This document shows positions 1 through 12,700 of a DNA stretch of 64,000 bases, piece after piece. This stretch comes from Phragmites australis. Its lineage: Eukaryota > Streptophyta > Magnoliopsida > Poales > Poaceae. Position 1 is the first letter of the stretch, and each line of letters opens with the position of its first letter. The stretch lies in contig NC_084935.1 of the NCBI RefSeq assembly GCF_958298935.1, positions 3,234,001-3,298,000 on the forward strand. The letters are read 5' to 3'. A program made the translations under genes and the position numbers. The notes beneath the pieces were generated by a model. It was not told where the DNA came from and searched no databases. It saw nothing but the letters and a program-made list of their open reading frames with translations.

Positions 1-641
1 GATGCATATTTCTTCTCCATGCATCACATCCGAGCATCACCTAGAGCTCGTTCATCTCGATGTACTTTCAATCTTCCTATTCACCTAGAGTTCATGCATG
101 TCTCTTATTCATGCATCACCTATGGAACATCCTACTAACAAACTCAACACCATTGTTAGTCCATAGGTATTGTCATTAATTACCAAAACCACATATAGGG
201 GCTAGATGCACTTTCATAAGTGACCAAAAAAGAGGCTAGTGGTGAGACCTTGCGTTGGTGATTTGGTGGCTTATCATGCTTGAGACCTTGTCTTGGTGAC
301 TTGGTAGCTCAAGAGCTATGACCGGGGGACTCTTGACGACCAAGAGCATTTCTTTTGTGGAGCTCTAACGTGGACTAGGGGTGGTATTCATGTCATCGAT
401 ACCACATGATAAAAATCTCTTGTGCCAAGTTTATCTCTCTATCTTATTTACGTTTTCGTATTTACATACTTGTAATTTACCTTGCTAGAGGAGGTTGTAA
501 TCATTTTGAACGGTAGAGTAGACACATTAGATAAACCTAGAGCACATTTAGATAAAAATTGATATAGATTTTTTAGAGCCAATTTAGTTTAGGTTTCTAA
601 GTGTCCTAATTCACCCCCTCTTAGGACGTCACCGTTCCTCA
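1..641 (+). mobile_element. 3' part of a large LTR (SIRE/Maximus-like copia, lineage uncertain)
   Basis: The first 216 bases match, in the same orientation, the stretch ending near 61951: both carry the cues CACCTAGAGCTC, ATTGTCATTAATTACCAAAA and AGATGCACTTTCA. The left copy runs on for about 425 bases and ends in AATTCACCCCCTCTTAGG then CCTCA, an inverted-looking counterpart of the CCTAGAGGGGGTGAATAGG start seen at 55279. A TG...CA terminus and this paired-end signature suggest the 3' end of an LTR. The gypsy gag remnant begins immediately afterwards, so this LTR either inserted into that element or was joined to it by deletion. The 5' part lies outside the window. The copia assignment is inference. 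Confidence 0.5.
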
Positions 642-654
642 CAGCTAGTCTTAG

Positions 655-1441
655 CCAAAAAGTACGATGGCTCGACCAATCCCGAGAAGTTCCCACAAAT
701 TTACACCACCTTGGTGTAGGACGCGGGAGGCCACAGAAAAGTCATAGCCAACTATTTCTCGACCGCCTTGGCTGGTTCAACATGGTCCTAGCTTATGAGC
801 AACATGCCCCGTGGGTCAGTTCACTTCTGAGAGGACTTGTGCGACCAGTTTGTCACCAACTTCCAGGGGACCTACACCCGCCCAGGGGTCGAAGATGACC
901 TATACCAAGTTAAGCAGCGATAGAGTGAGTCACTACAAGACTAGATCTGGTGTTTCACCAAACACTGAAACAACATTCCAAGGATCACAAGTGAGTCCAT
1001 AGTCACAACATTTTGGAGGAGGTCAGAGACCAGAAGATGGTCGAAAAACTGGCCACCAAGGAAGTCCAAAGTACCACTAAGCTCTTCGGGCTCGTAGGTA
1101 AGTACGCACAGGCTACTGAGGTCCGAGAGTGCCAAAGCGGCCCTAAGCCGTAACCAACCTCCGACCAACCCGCCTCTTTGAAGGGGGTCGGCCAGAAGAA
1201 GAAAAAGAGCAAATGTAAGGCAGGACCGCCCCATGTCATGGCGATCGAGCAGACCGGCCAACCGTGCTGGCGCTTTGAGAGAAAGGACAGAAAGAAGGGT
1301 CGAGGCTACTGCCTGATCCACCACACCGACGCCCATGACCTGACCGAATGTAAGGTCGTGCAGGGTATTATCGACAAGGAGCTTGAGGAGCGTAAACCTA
1401 GGTGCAACGATAATAGTGAGAATGGGGCTGACCTCGACTAG
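655..1441 (+). pseudogene. gypsy gag remnant with zinc-knuckle-like end
   Basis: The frame entered near 658 reads KKYDGSTNPEKF, then NYF and ALAGS, the usual start of the retrotransposon gag domain, followed by EDLCDQFVTNFQGTY. This is the capsid-type region of plant gypsy elements. Several in-frame stops and a frame shift follow. A second segment (about 1178-1441) ends with a C-x-H-H-HDLTEC pattern typical of the nucleic-acid-binding tail of these gag proteins. It would have formed the virus-like particle in the cytoplasm; it is now broken and non-functional. Confidence 0.75.
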
Positions 1442-1649
1442 TCGATGCTGGGTTTCTAGTAGGCCGATCACATTGCCCACTATATATTTAGAGGTGTCAC
1501 AATATATTCCTCGAACAGGGAATATAAGTCGATGGTCCATGAAGTTTGGGAGACCACGTCAAGCCCGACCCTGCATTTGAAGTGGTCGGAGGTGCCCCTC
1601 GCCTTCAGCCTAGCAAACCATCCCGCATGTGTCAGACGTCCTGGTCGTT

Positions 1650-2100
1650 ATCCTATCATGGTCGAGCCCATGGTACAAAACATCTGACTGGGTTGTCTAA
1701 TAATCGATGGTGGGAGTTCCATCAACCTCCTCTTCACCGACACGTTGGATGCCCTGCAGATCCCGAGGAGCCCATTGAAACCATCTCCTCACTTCTTTGG
1801 AATTAACCCTGGCTCCTTGGCTAAGCCATTGGGGTAGATCGAGCTACCATCAGGTTTGGCTCACCGAGTAACTTCAGGACTGAAATGGTCCTGTTCGATG
1901 TGGCGGACTTCAGGATCGCTTACAATGCAATCCTAGGACGACCGGCGATGGCCCAATTTATGGCCATCGCCCACTACGCTTACCAAGCAATCAAGATCCC
2001 TGGCCTGGCGAGAACTATCACTGTTTTTGGCGATGAAAAGATGACCCTGCACTGCGATAAGAGAAGCCTTGATATGGTCGAGCGGACTCCCGGGTCGTAG
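1650..2100 (+). pseudogene. gypsy protease region remnant
   Basis: The open stretch ending at 2098 reads MVLFDVADFRIAYNAILGRP, the conserved 'YNAILGRP' signature that lies at the C-terminal half of plant gypsy aspartic proteases, followed by an FGDEKMTL-type segment. The N-terminal half with the catalytic Asp is in a degraded region before 1885 and I could not place the active-site triplet. Between gag and RT, as expected for pol order. Non-functional. Confidence 0.65.
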
Positions 2101-2379
2101 CCCGGGAGCGTTGGGCTTAGTGGTCGTCCGGTGAAGGTCCATGTCATCGCCAGTCCAGACGATCGGCTTAAGACAATTTGCCTAAACTACTCCTACCCAT
2201 CCAGGACGGTCCAGATAGGGGCCAGCCTAGACCCAAAATAGTAACTCACGTTCATCACTTGCCTCTGGGCAAACACTGATATCTTTTCTTGAAGTGCGTC
2301 TGATATGCCCGGAATCCCTAGGGATGTGATCGAGTACAAATTATTGGTGTGACCAGACATACGACCAGTAAAGCAAAAG

Positions 2380-3300
2380 GCGTGTTGGTTCGCACTAGAC
2401 CGAAAAGAAGCACTTCGTGAAGAGATCGATAATCTCCTGAAAGCAGGCTTCATCTGAGAAGTGCAGTACTGGAGTGGTTGGCTAACCCAGTCATGGTCCG
2501 GAAGCCCAATGGTAAGTAGAGGATATGTGTAGACTTCACCGATCTCAACAAGGCATGCTCAAAAGATCTCTTCCTTCTACCCCAGATCGACCAGCTGGTT
2601 GACTTAACCATCAGCAGTGATCTGTTAAGCTTTTTAGATACCTGCTCGGGGTACCATCAAATTAGCATGTATAGGGAAGGTGAGGAGAAAATGACTTTTG
2701 TAACACCCTTTAGGGTCTTTTACTATGTAAAAATACCTTTGGGTTCAAAAATTGTCAGTACCACTTACCAACGTTGTATTCAGCTCATTATGCGGCCACA
2801 ACTCAGTAGAAATATCGAGGTGTATGCTGATGATGTTGTCGTGAAGAGTAGGACAAAGGACGACCTGGTCACAGACCTCCAAGAAACGTTCGACTAATTG
2901 CAAAAGTACCGCATGAAAATGAATCTAGAGAAATACTCATTCGGAGTATTATAAGGGAAGTTACTTGGCTTCCTCGTGTCTAGCCGAGGAATAAAAGCAA
3001 ACCCTGACAAAATCAAGGCCGTCAACCAGATTAGATCCCCCACTAGGTTAAAAGAAGTCGAAAAACTAATTGGATGTGTGGCACTTTGAGCAGGTTCATC
3101 TCAAGGCTGGGAGAAAAGGGGTTGCCGCTTTTCAAACTTTTGAGCAGAAACGGCCACTTCCTGTGGATGCCAGAGGTGGAGGTGCTTTGCAAGATCTCAA
3201 AAGGCACATCTCGTCGCCTCTTGTACTGATTGCTCCTCGACCAGATGAGAGGCTTTTGCTATATGTTGCAGTTACCTCTTAGGTCACGAGTGTGATTCTG
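2380..3300 (+). pseudogene. gypsy reverse transcriptase remnant
   Basis: Recognisable blocks are KAGFI near 2440, NPVMVRKPNGK near 2490, VDFTDLNKAC near 2530, SGYHQI near 2650 and the catalytic YADD box at 2823-2834 (VYADDVVVKS). Frame changes separate these blocks, and in-frame stops occur at 2460, 2893 and 3280 among others. The downstream block near 3090-3270 resembles the connection region before RNase H. The enzyme would copy element RNA into DNA; here it is a pseudogene. Confidence 0.85.
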
Positions 3301-4060
3301 GTCATTGAGCAAGAATGTCTTCAGCGACCAGTGCACTACGTCAGTGAGGTCCTATACGATACGAAGGCTCGGTATCCATAGGCTCAAAAACTTATATATG
3401 TTATACTGATAGCCTCTCGCAAACTCAGACACTTTCAGGCCCACAAAATCATGGTAACATCATCACTCCTCAGTCGATAAATTCACCATAGCAGGGATGC
3501 GGAAGGAAGAACAACAAAGTGGGAAGTAGAGCTCGGGGAGTTTGATATTCAGTTTGTCCCCCGAATGGCTATCAAGTCCTAGGCGTTGGTCTATTTTATG
3601 GCTGAGTGGTCGTCCAATGAGCCCAAACAAGGGAAGCAACCAGAGGTTATGAGCACTGGACCATGTACTTCAATGGATCGTTCACATTAAAGAGAGCAGA
3701 GGCTGGAGTGGTCCTGACTTCATCTACCGACGGTATCCTTAGGTACGTAGTTCAACTATGTTTTTCGGCCACTAACCATATTGTAGAATACGAGAGCCTC
3801 TTATCCGGAATGCGAGCGACCTTCGTACTTGGGATAATGCGCTTGCTAGTAATAGGGGACTCACTACAGGTTGTGAACCAAGTGTAAAAGGAGTTTTAGT
3901 GCTATGATCCGACAATGACGGTATACCTCACTAAAGTGAGAAGACTGGAGCGATGCTTTATTGGTTTCGATGTTAAGCATGTCCCTCGCAAGGACAACCT
4001 CCTAGCCAATGAGCTGACCCATCTAGCTTCTTCTCACAAACCTGTCCCGGTTGGAGTCTT
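3300..4060 (+). pseudogene. gypsy RNase H remnants (two adjacent domains)
   Basis: A first RNase H-like block follows the reverse transcriptase (RPVHYVSEVL, KARYP near 3330-3380). A second begins at 3663 with MYFNGSF, then AGVVLTS, VEYESLL and GDSLQVVNQV, the pattern of the additional archaeal-type RNase H that is characteristic of Tat-group elements. In the second block the usual DGS start reads NGS, so a catalytic Asp appears lost. Stops at 3885-3887 and elsewhere. Confidence 0.7.
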
Positions 4061-4244
4061 TGAAGAAATACTCACATGACCATCCATTACGGTCTTGGGC
4101 CAAGGTGATGGGGATGCTCCGCTTGGAAATAAAGCACCAGAGGCAACACCTTTTGAGGCAACTCCTCCTTTGGTGCCATCGAGCTCGGGTGGACATCATC
4201 CGGTCGCCATGCTCGATTCGGGTACAACCTGAATTGATTAGATC

Positions 4245-5367
4245 TTGGACTACCTTCATAATCAAGTAGTCCCTGGCGATGATGCATCAACAGAAAAGAT
4301 CACACGACAAGCCCGCAGATACTCCCTAGTAGAGGGACACCTTTACCACAAGGGGAGTAACGGCCTTCTACTAAAATGCATCACTCAGAAAGAGGGGAGC
4401 ATTGTGCTCTCTGATATCCATGGAGGCATAGGTGGTACCACGCTTCATACCGCACCATATTTGGAAAAGCATTTCGCCAAGGATTCTATTAGCCCTTTAT
4501 GATGCTTGTGAGCTAGTGAAACGGTGCGAGTCATGTCAGTACCATAGCTGATATACCAACCTACCAACCTAAGCACTACAAACCATACCACTCTTTTAGC
4601 CTTTCACTATCTGAGGGCTCAATATCGTGGGACCGTTCTCTAAAGCTCCAGATGGTTTTAAATTCCTGTTCGTGGCAATCAACAAATTTACTAAGTGGAT
4701 CGAAGCCGAGCCCATCAGGAAAATCACTACCACAATAGCGATTAAGTTCATACGGAGGCTGGTAGTATGGTTTAGCAGTCCAAACTGCATATTTACGGAC
4801 AACATGACTTAATTCGCCAGTAGTGCCTTTTAGGACTGCTGCGAAGAGATCGAGACCAAAGTTTACTATACGTCAGTGGCACACCCCTAAAGCAATGGAC
4901 AAGTCAAAAGGGCAAATGGGATGATATTACAAGGGATCAAAACTCGGGTCTTCGATCGGCTTAAGAGCTATTCAAGACGCTAGGTGGATGGGCTCCCCAT
5001 AGTACTCTGGTCGATACAAACGATCCCTAACAGGACTAGGGTCAAAACTCCTTTCTTCCTGATCTTTGTTGTGGAAACAATGCTCCCCTCCAAGATGGTC
5101 CTTTAGTCTCTCCGAGTGACTGGCTACTCGGACGGCGACTAGCTGGCGTGACAAGAGGATGACAAAATTTAATCGAAGAGTTCCATGATCTGCTCTAATT
5201 TGAGCAGCCCAATATCAAGAAAGCCTTAGACGTTATTATTACCACAAGGTGCGGGAGCTAACATTGGTTGTAGGGGATCTCATCCTTAGGCAAATTCAAA
5301 ATAAGGTAGGTCAGAATAAGCTTCCCCTAAGTGGGAGGGGCCCTACAAGGTGCTCAATGTCACCTGA
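4245..5367 (+). pseudogene. gypsy integrase remnant, interrupted at its C terminus
   Basis: The sequence shows an H...DIHGG zinc-binding region near 4400-4430, then the core: GLNIVGPFSKA (4615-4650), KFTKWIEAEP, TDNMT near 4797-4811 and SNGQVKRAN near 4893. In active relatives the three catalytic positions are D (DIVGPF), D (TDNGT) and E (NGQVERAN); here the first is N and the third K, so two of three acids are replaced. The C-terminal WEGPYKVLNVT motif ends at 5364, where a solo LTR inserts; the same reading frame resumes at 8911 with PGAVGLAFED. Multiple stops are present. Confidence 0.85.
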
Positions 5368-5499
5368 TGTAACATCCAGAGTTTTAGTATGCTAATTAGT
5401 TGCAAATTTCAATCCAATTTAAATTTTTATTTAGATTAATTAAGCTAACTAGGATTAAGAAAATAGGTATGCCAATGTATATGTACCAGTATATATACA

Positions 5500-5570
<71 letters not shown>

Positions 5571-8500
5571 TGTGCTAAGTTGAATAGGAGTCCGAGAGTG
5601 TACTAGAATCAATTTCGAAATAATCTTGCGCATTAGTTGAGTTTTTGTGGTTCTTTGTGTGGAGATTTGAAATTGAATATCTCTCAATTTCAATTCTACT
5701 CTTAGATTCTATTCAGCTAAAATTCCCTAAATTCAAATCCTCTCCCAAAGATCTTTATCCAAATCCAAATCAAAGTTCAAATATTCCAAATGGAGTTGAT
5801 CTTAATCCCAGGTCAAAAATTCAAATTCAAAATATTCTATTTTGAATTATTCCAAAAATCTCTCTCTCTCTCTCTCTTTTCTTTTTCTCTTTTCTTTTCG
5901 CCTTCTCTTTTCTCCCAGGCCGATTTCCCCTCCCCTCTCTCTTTCTCAGCCCAACACCCGACCATTTTCTCTTCTTCCATGTGTCGGCCCATACGCCGCA
6001 CGCCGGCCCATTCTTCGCGCTGGCAGCCTGATCGCACCCACGCGCGCTCGCCTGGGCCCCGCGCGCCGCCCATCCGCCCACGCGCCTTCCTCCCTCTCCT
6101 TCCTTCTTCCCTTTCCAACGCGACGACGCCTCCGCCGGCCGTGGTTTCCCTGGGAAAATCTCCCGACCGGCCTCTGCGATCTCCGCTCGCTCTTCTCTCT
6201 CGCTTCTCTCCCTCTCTCTGCTACCCATTCACTTAAATAGCATATAGGCATCCCCGTAGCTTGTTCTCGCACATAGCCGCATGCCACCGTAGCCTTTTGC
6301 CTCCGACGCCGTGTTGTGGTCGCCTCCGGTGTTGCGGTTGCTCTGTGATGTGGCCGGCCATCGTGCCGTGATACCAAGAGGCATTAGGCCTCTTTTCCCT
6401 GCAGGTTGGCACCTCCCAGTGCAGGGAAGGTGCTGCCCAATTCTCTCGCACCGCTGCACTCTCCTCCGGCCGCTGTCTGGTAATGCTTCCGCCGTCGGCC
6501 GCTGTGGACGAGGTCCCCTCTGAATCCATCGTGCCGTGTAGTATTCCGGCATCCGCTCATTGTCGTGAATCCCCTCCGTCGACTGACTTCCCCCTCCCCT
6601 CCGCTGCTCACCCAGTGCCAGCAGCCCCACGCGCACTTGAAGCGGCCTTGGGCCGTGGCTCAGCCAAGTCAATTGAGCCATGGCTCGGCCTGGTGGCCGG
6701 CTGGCCTACCAGGCCAACCTGGCTGCCAAAGAGCGTGTGTCCATGGGTCGGCCCAGCATCCTTAGCCCGTTAGCCACCAGCCCAAGACCTGGGTGGCCCA
6801 GTACTGTGCATCCAAGCTCGGCCAAGGCCCATCTAGGCCTGGAGCCCGCCCATCTAGACTCATTCGGCCCAAACAAGTACTATTCACATGGGTCCCACCA
6901 ATTCACTATTCATGTGGGGCCAGGTTACTGTTCAGTGGGTCCCACCCGTGGGCCCTACCTATGAATAGTACAATTTTGTAATTTTTTGATTTAATTTCTG
7001 ATTAAATCTTTCGGGAGCTATAACTTCTCCGTTCTAGCTCCGATTTCGGTGATTCTTTCACCAAAATTCATATAAAATTGATATCTACTCATCTGTCACA
7101 TTGTGATATCCATTAGCGATTATTTGGTTTTTTATTTGATGTTATTTGATTCTTCTTTACTATAGTTCGTTATTGATCGTAGTCATAATTGCAGAAAAGC
7201 ACGGCTTCTGCGAGTTCTGCGCAAGAAGTGCCAGAAGCGAGGAGGATCCTGATTTCATTCAAGACTTCAAAGAAAACTCCAAAGAAGGCAAGCCCTATCT
7301 CCTTGATCATATTGAATCTATGTTTTCAAATAATTTATATGAACAACTAAAACTTAACCTATTATCACATGTGCTATTACGCTTTTACGGTCTACTTGCA
7401 ATAGTTAATCCTATTAAATAATTGCCATGCCATGACTGTTATCACCCAGTATACATATCACCCTAGGATTACCTGTTGTTAACTATAATAACAATGGACG
7501 ACGCGTTGATATGTCACATGCTTAGGATTGAATACGTCTTATCGGAGACGTCGCTTTTAAAATGCGTCTCCTCGGAGATGACGATTTACCATGATCAATA
7601 TTAACTCAAATACCAAGAATTATTGATGGTTGTGAATCCCATGATGGTTGTGAAATTCTTGATGTCGTATGAGATATGACGGAAGATGTGTAAAAATGGG
7701 TGAAAACTAGTTTGGCGGGGGCAAGCGGGATAGTCCTCAGAGTTAGAGGCTATCTCATCGTTGGGGGCTTGAGGTGATACTCATTGCCAACGCTGAAGAT
7801 GCCTACCCCGGCCGTATAAGCACCGAATCTTGCATCGTCTTGCTTAGCCACCTCGTGCAACCATGCATCCTGTATGGGCATGATTTGATTTTCCTTACAT
7901 CGGACTGGGTCGAACAATATACCAGGAGGCTGAGAGCAGCGAGCAGTCAAGTTACCATCTGTCCCGCTGTTTGAAGGATTCCAGAATTGTCTTAGGCTTA
8001 AAAAATGGAGACTGGCTTTTGGAACATGCAGCTCTGGTACTTGGCGGGTCTCGTGGAAAAGCTCGACAGGAAAGGTGTTTTGGAAAGTCTCGGTATGATT
8101 CGCTCCTCCGCTTGCAACGGTTTGGGGCTGAGAATATCGCATGGGTAAAGCTGTACAACTTCTACAGAGTGTAAATCTATTCGAATAGCTGTGTCCACGG
8201 TCATGAACGTGCAAAGGCATGGTCACGCTTGAATAAACTCCTGGTGCGTGTGTCTTGATGAGTGAGTGTGTGGACTAGATGTCCATGTGATGAGGTTCCT
8301 AACTCGATCCATCAGAAGTTGTGTGGTACTAGAAGTACACCAGATGTGATAATAGAGACTGCGGAGTGAGGTGTAACCCCTCCCAGGACCAAAAAACCCC
8401 AGATACAGCTTGTTACTGATTTTTGAACTACTTGAACTCTTTTAAAGTCATTAGCTGAGGATACCACTAACCACCTACGTAAAACTATTTTACGCTAAAA

Positions 8501-8910
8501 CTAAAATAATAAAGCCTTGCTCTTGAAATGTCCCTTTGTGCATCTATCAACACTTGGAAGTAGTATAGGGCTTACTGAGTACCTTCTGTACTCACTCATG
8601 CTGTCATTCAGATGAAGAAGCTGATGTCGACTTCATCAAAGGTGAAGCCGGGAATGAAGAGTAGTCTCTAAAGTCACGTTTGCACCCTCGTTACTTGTGG
8701 CTTGGGCTTTTGCTTTCGTTGTGTATTTTGATGGGCGTTAGGCCAGGCTTGTAATATTCGAGTGGGTTGTGTGCCTATTGTACTCAGAACCTTACTATTT
8801 ATGTACGAAGTTTGGTTGTGGTACTACAACTGTTATACTGTGCGTATCAGCTACGTAATCCAAGGACTGATACAGGAGGCACAGGAGATCCCGGTAACGG
8901 GGGTCTTACA
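5368..8910 (+). mobile_element. Solo LTR of a long-LTR gypsy family (Tekay/Del-like), 3543 bp
   Basis: The element starts TGTAACATCC and ends GGGTCTTACA, giving TG...CA termini with short inverted ends. It is flanked by a perfect 5-bp target-site duplication, CCTGA, at 5363-5367 and 8911-8915. It carries no internal coding region, so it is a solo LTR rather than a full element. Orientation is plus: the tail region near 8130-8220 (GGGTAAAGC, AGAGTGTAAA, TCCACGGTCATG) is shared in the same direction with the LTR ending at 62914. LTRs of 3-4 kb with TGTAAC starts are typical of Tekay/Del elements, which is the basis for the lineage guess. It contains the AT and CT simple repeats and a GC-rich core at 5980-6960. 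Confidence 0.85.
5503..5566. repeat. (AT)n microsatellite
   Basis: An uninterrupted AT dinucleotide tract of about 64 bp lies inside the solo LTR, preceded by a short imperfect ATATAC stretch. Confidence 0.95.
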
Positions 8911-9000
8911 CCTGACCTGGTGCGGTCGGGTTAGCTTTCGAGGATTGCCGTGAGTTGCACAACTCCTAGAACATAGCTCAGTTGTGCATGTTCCATGTGT
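8911..9000 (+). pseudogene. Terminal end of the gypsy integrase, displaced by a solo LTR
   Basis: In the frame that continues from the integrase across the LTR and one copy of its target duplication, this reads PGAVGLAFEDCRELHNS then a stop and NIAQL. It matches the usual end of plant gypsy pol (PGAV-LA-EDG-EL-NSWN). The gene therefore ended about 80 bases beyond the insertion. Confidence 0.75.
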
Positions 9001-9028
9001 AGGGCTACTCGAAGATGGGCATGTTTCT

Positions 9029-9155
9029 CTATTATGCAGGATCTTCTGGACGAGCGTGAAACATGGCTTGTAAGTTTTTCAATTCAAAAACCAGACTCTC
9101 TATTTTGCAGGATTTCTCGGGAAAGAACAGTCTCCCACTGGCTTGTAAGTTTTTC
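9029..9155 (+). repeat. Two-copy direct repeat around CTCTATT-TGCAG and GGCTTGTAAGTTTTTC
   Basis: The string CTCTATT(A/T)TGCAGGAT followed about 35 bases later by TGGCTTGTAAGTTTTTC occurs twice (9029-9077 and 9097-9155). It lies between pol and the antisense ORF of the gypsy element. Each copy combines an acceptor-like TGCAG and a donor-like GTAAG, but nothing else supports splicing. Confidence 0.6.
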
Positions 9156-9739
9156 TGATTCAATGGATTGACCACCTGGTCAGCAGATTTTTCTATCGAC
9201 CGAACAATTGGGGGCTAGACCAGGTTAGATTATGTAGTCATTTTTTCATGTTTTTTCCTGTTTTTTTTCATGCTACCATTTACTTTCCATGTTCGCTCAT
9301 GTGGTGAGTGCCAAATCGTCTGAGTGGGGATTCAAACTTCCACTCGTGCAGTTTCAAGGATATAGGCTGTTGAGGGATAGCGACCACAAAACCACAAGCC
9401 CTGACTCGGGTTGAGCACAAGTCACCACCGAAAGACTTGTCATGCCTAGGGTTGTCCTAAGCGTCACGAACCTAGCTAGAGAGCGGTATGGAAGTCCTTG
9501 CCCCTAAATACAACAGGCACTCGGAACCTACTCGCCACATGAACACAAAGAAAGTTTACATAAAAGCAGGTCATGTCTTTACAAAATAACCGCTTGGATA
9601 ATTCCCGGGGGTTGTTTCTTATGGCTTTTACTCGGTATCTCTAGGATCTGAAGATGCCAATCTTCGGGTCAAACCGGACGAACCAAAGCAAAGACCGAGT
9701 AACAAAATAAAATGACCATGTAAGGTCATGAAGCTCCTC

Positions 9740-12700
9740 AGTGGTCTTCTAGACACCGATGAAGCCTTGGGACATTGCCCAAACAAGGTCTAGGTCAAGG
9801 AAGTGCTTGCTGACCCAAGCAGAGGCAAAGCAGGCGTCATGGAGTGCGGTCATAAACAAATGGCCGTTGATGTTCCTGCGCAACCTCTGCTCGAGCACAC
9901 CCGCCTCCTCGGAGGCCACCAAGAACCAATCGACATGACCAGTTACAGTGTCTCTAGGAGTGGGGTGGATATGAATGCCGGTGACCCGGAGCAGTGAGTC
10001 AAAGGGGGTGAATGTCTGACTAAGAGAATCGCAGAAACACACCCTCCTCTGGTCATCCTCCCTCATCACTTGCTCCAAGTCTCTCTTCACCACCAACAGC
10101 TCCTCCCGACAAGCTAGTCATAGAAACAGGTCGCAAACCATGCATGAGTCAGCTAGTTGAGGCTCACTTGGCTAGCATGGGACTGCACATGGCTTAATGA
10201 TGGTAGGGCCAACACACCTTGAAGGTCGCTTTATTGGATATCTCGCTCGACCACAAACCTAAGCTCGCACTCAGCAACAGCTTCAAGACAGCGCTGGTCG
10301 TCGGCATTATCAACAGGCGTGGTTGGATCTTAGAGCGAGCAGGCGGCGTTGCAGGGGCTCAAGCGAGCATGAGGGGTGGTTAGTTCGGGGACTCTACGGC
10401 CATAGCAGCAACACAAGCTTATCAGAGAAATTAAAAGCTTTATTCATGCATAGTACAACCCTAAATTACAGTTTGAAGTTTACTCTTCTTCTGCAACCTC
10501 CTCGATGGTCTCCACCTAGAAAATAGACCCTATGAAATCCACCGACCCTTGAAACTCTGCCTTCAGCCTGGTTGCAGGACCGGCGGGCATGACACCCTCC
10601 CGAACGGTCTCAAGGTTGAAGTTGGGATCACGGTAGTGGTAGCACTTGAGAACATATGCCGCCACGGCTTTCGCCACTGCCGTCACGTGCTCCGAGGTCC
10701 TCGCCACCAGGATGCCCAAGAGCTGGGATAACCTCTCCATCAGAATGTAAGTGGTGTAGGCCCAGCCCAGGGAATCCTGTCATCCTTTAGGTCGGCGACG
10801 TCCAACCCAATGCCCCTCAGGGGTTGCCGAATTGCCTTAAAAGCTTACTTAAGAATATCGTGGGTCTTTCGCTCATCCTCCTTGAGCTGAGAACATTTAT
10901 CCATGAACGCAGCATTTTCTTGTTGAAGCTTGCCATTCTCCTGCTAAAGCAAGCGCCTCGCCTCCTTCTCTTTGGCCACCAGCCTCTCCAGCTCAGCACA
11001 CCTGCTGTCTGCCACCAACTTCTCGACGATCAGTGTTTGGATAGAGGAGGGAAAGATGGTGAGCAAGGAAAGCAGGTCAAGGCCAGGAGCGGGCTTCGCA
11101 ATTAGCTCCGCTGACATAGATGTCATGGTCAGTGCTCCCGTCGTTGGAGCCATGGAGGCTGAGGGGTTGGAGCATCTTGCTGAGGCACCAGAGGAGTTGT
11201 AACCAGGGCCTATGGTGGGGTCGAGGACTTGTAGCGACAACAGAATACAGAGTCAAGAAAGAAAGAAAACTTTCAAAGCATCTACACCTAACCAGGAATG
11301 TACCACGTGGGTGGAGGGGTAAGCATGAGCCTCGTCCTCATGAAGCCTCCGGTGACTAGTGTCCCACGAGTGCGTTTGGACACTTCCGCCGAAGCCAAGT
11401 CCTCTACTGATCTCTTCCCTGCTGGCATAGGGCCTTGGTCAGCAGCAGCTTGATCTCCCCTGACCTAGTCGGAGCTTGTCTAGTCGCTGTCGACCTGGTT
11501 AGAGTGTGTCTGGTCAGGGCATGATTGGTCAACCCTCTGCTGTCTAGCATCGCTTGTGGAATCTGCACCCATAGTCACTAGCTGGCTCTGAGTAATCTCG
11601 GGCCAACTGGGGTGCTAGCCGATGGGATGGTCATTTGGACGACTGGATTGATCAACTGAACGACCTCCATGACCTCATCTACTATCGGACGTAGGACATC
11701 GACCTCAAGAAGACCCTACAGCAGCCCAAGTCACAAAATCCTTTTCTCAGATCAAGGATTGAGGGTGATGTTTGCGAGGAGAGGCCAAACTTACCAGTCT
11801 AAGCCGAGCCCTCTCTAACTAAGAAAGGTCACATAGTGGAGGAGCGCCGCGTGGAGGACCATCTTTTCTCGAGGCAGTCGACATTAGGATTCGGATCCGT
11901 GAATCGATGGTCTCATCGGTGAGATCTGGACAGAAGGAGTGTATAAAGGGTCATGCACCTAGCAAAAAAAGGGAGAGAAAAAATGCCAAAGAAACAACTA
12001 CGATGTTACCCGTGGAGCTCTCCTAGGTGTCGTCGTCACTCCTAGTGTACAGGTATGCCAGATGAGCCCTCCTCTGCAAGGAGCACAACCGGTGCTTGAC
12101 GAAACCACAGATGATGTCCGGTCCCATCAGCCCGGCTTCCCCAAGCCGCTTGACTAGAGAGGCGAGGGTCAGCAGCTCCGGAGTTGTCTTTGAGATGCTC
12201 CCCTAGTTCTCAGTGACCAGTGCCGGTGCGCTCGGCACACGTAGCTTGTCCAAGGCATTATCTATTGATAGGTAAAACCAATCCTCCCTCCAGTGCGACC
12301 ACGACGATTTGAGGCCCATCTCGATGTGGGAATCCGTGATGCTGTCACAGAGATGGAACTCGTAGCTCCCGGTGGCAGGTTCGGTCACCGATAGGGCCGA
12401 GTAGAAAAACTAGAAGAGATTAAGACATGGCTCAACCCCAATAAAATTCTCGCATATATGAGCAAAGATGCTTAGCATGATAATGGAATTATGGTTAATA
12501 TGGAGGTAGTGTATGTCATAGAAGGTAATGATGGTAGTGAAGAACTCGGAGAAGATCGGCACGAGACCGGCCAGGAAGAAGGAAACAAACATGATGACCT
12601 CCCCCTTGCGAGGAGTAGCCACACTCTCCCTGGAGCAGTGTCCAAAAGACAAGCGGCGAGGAAGCATGCTGTCATTTCAGCCTCGCCGCATTACACTTGG

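Noticed and set aside
5827..6240. Several overlapping open frames of 90-150 codons on both strands
   Set aside because: Low-complexity Ser/Arg/Pro frames in a CT-rich and GC-rich part of a solo LTR; no start context, domain or conservation pattern.
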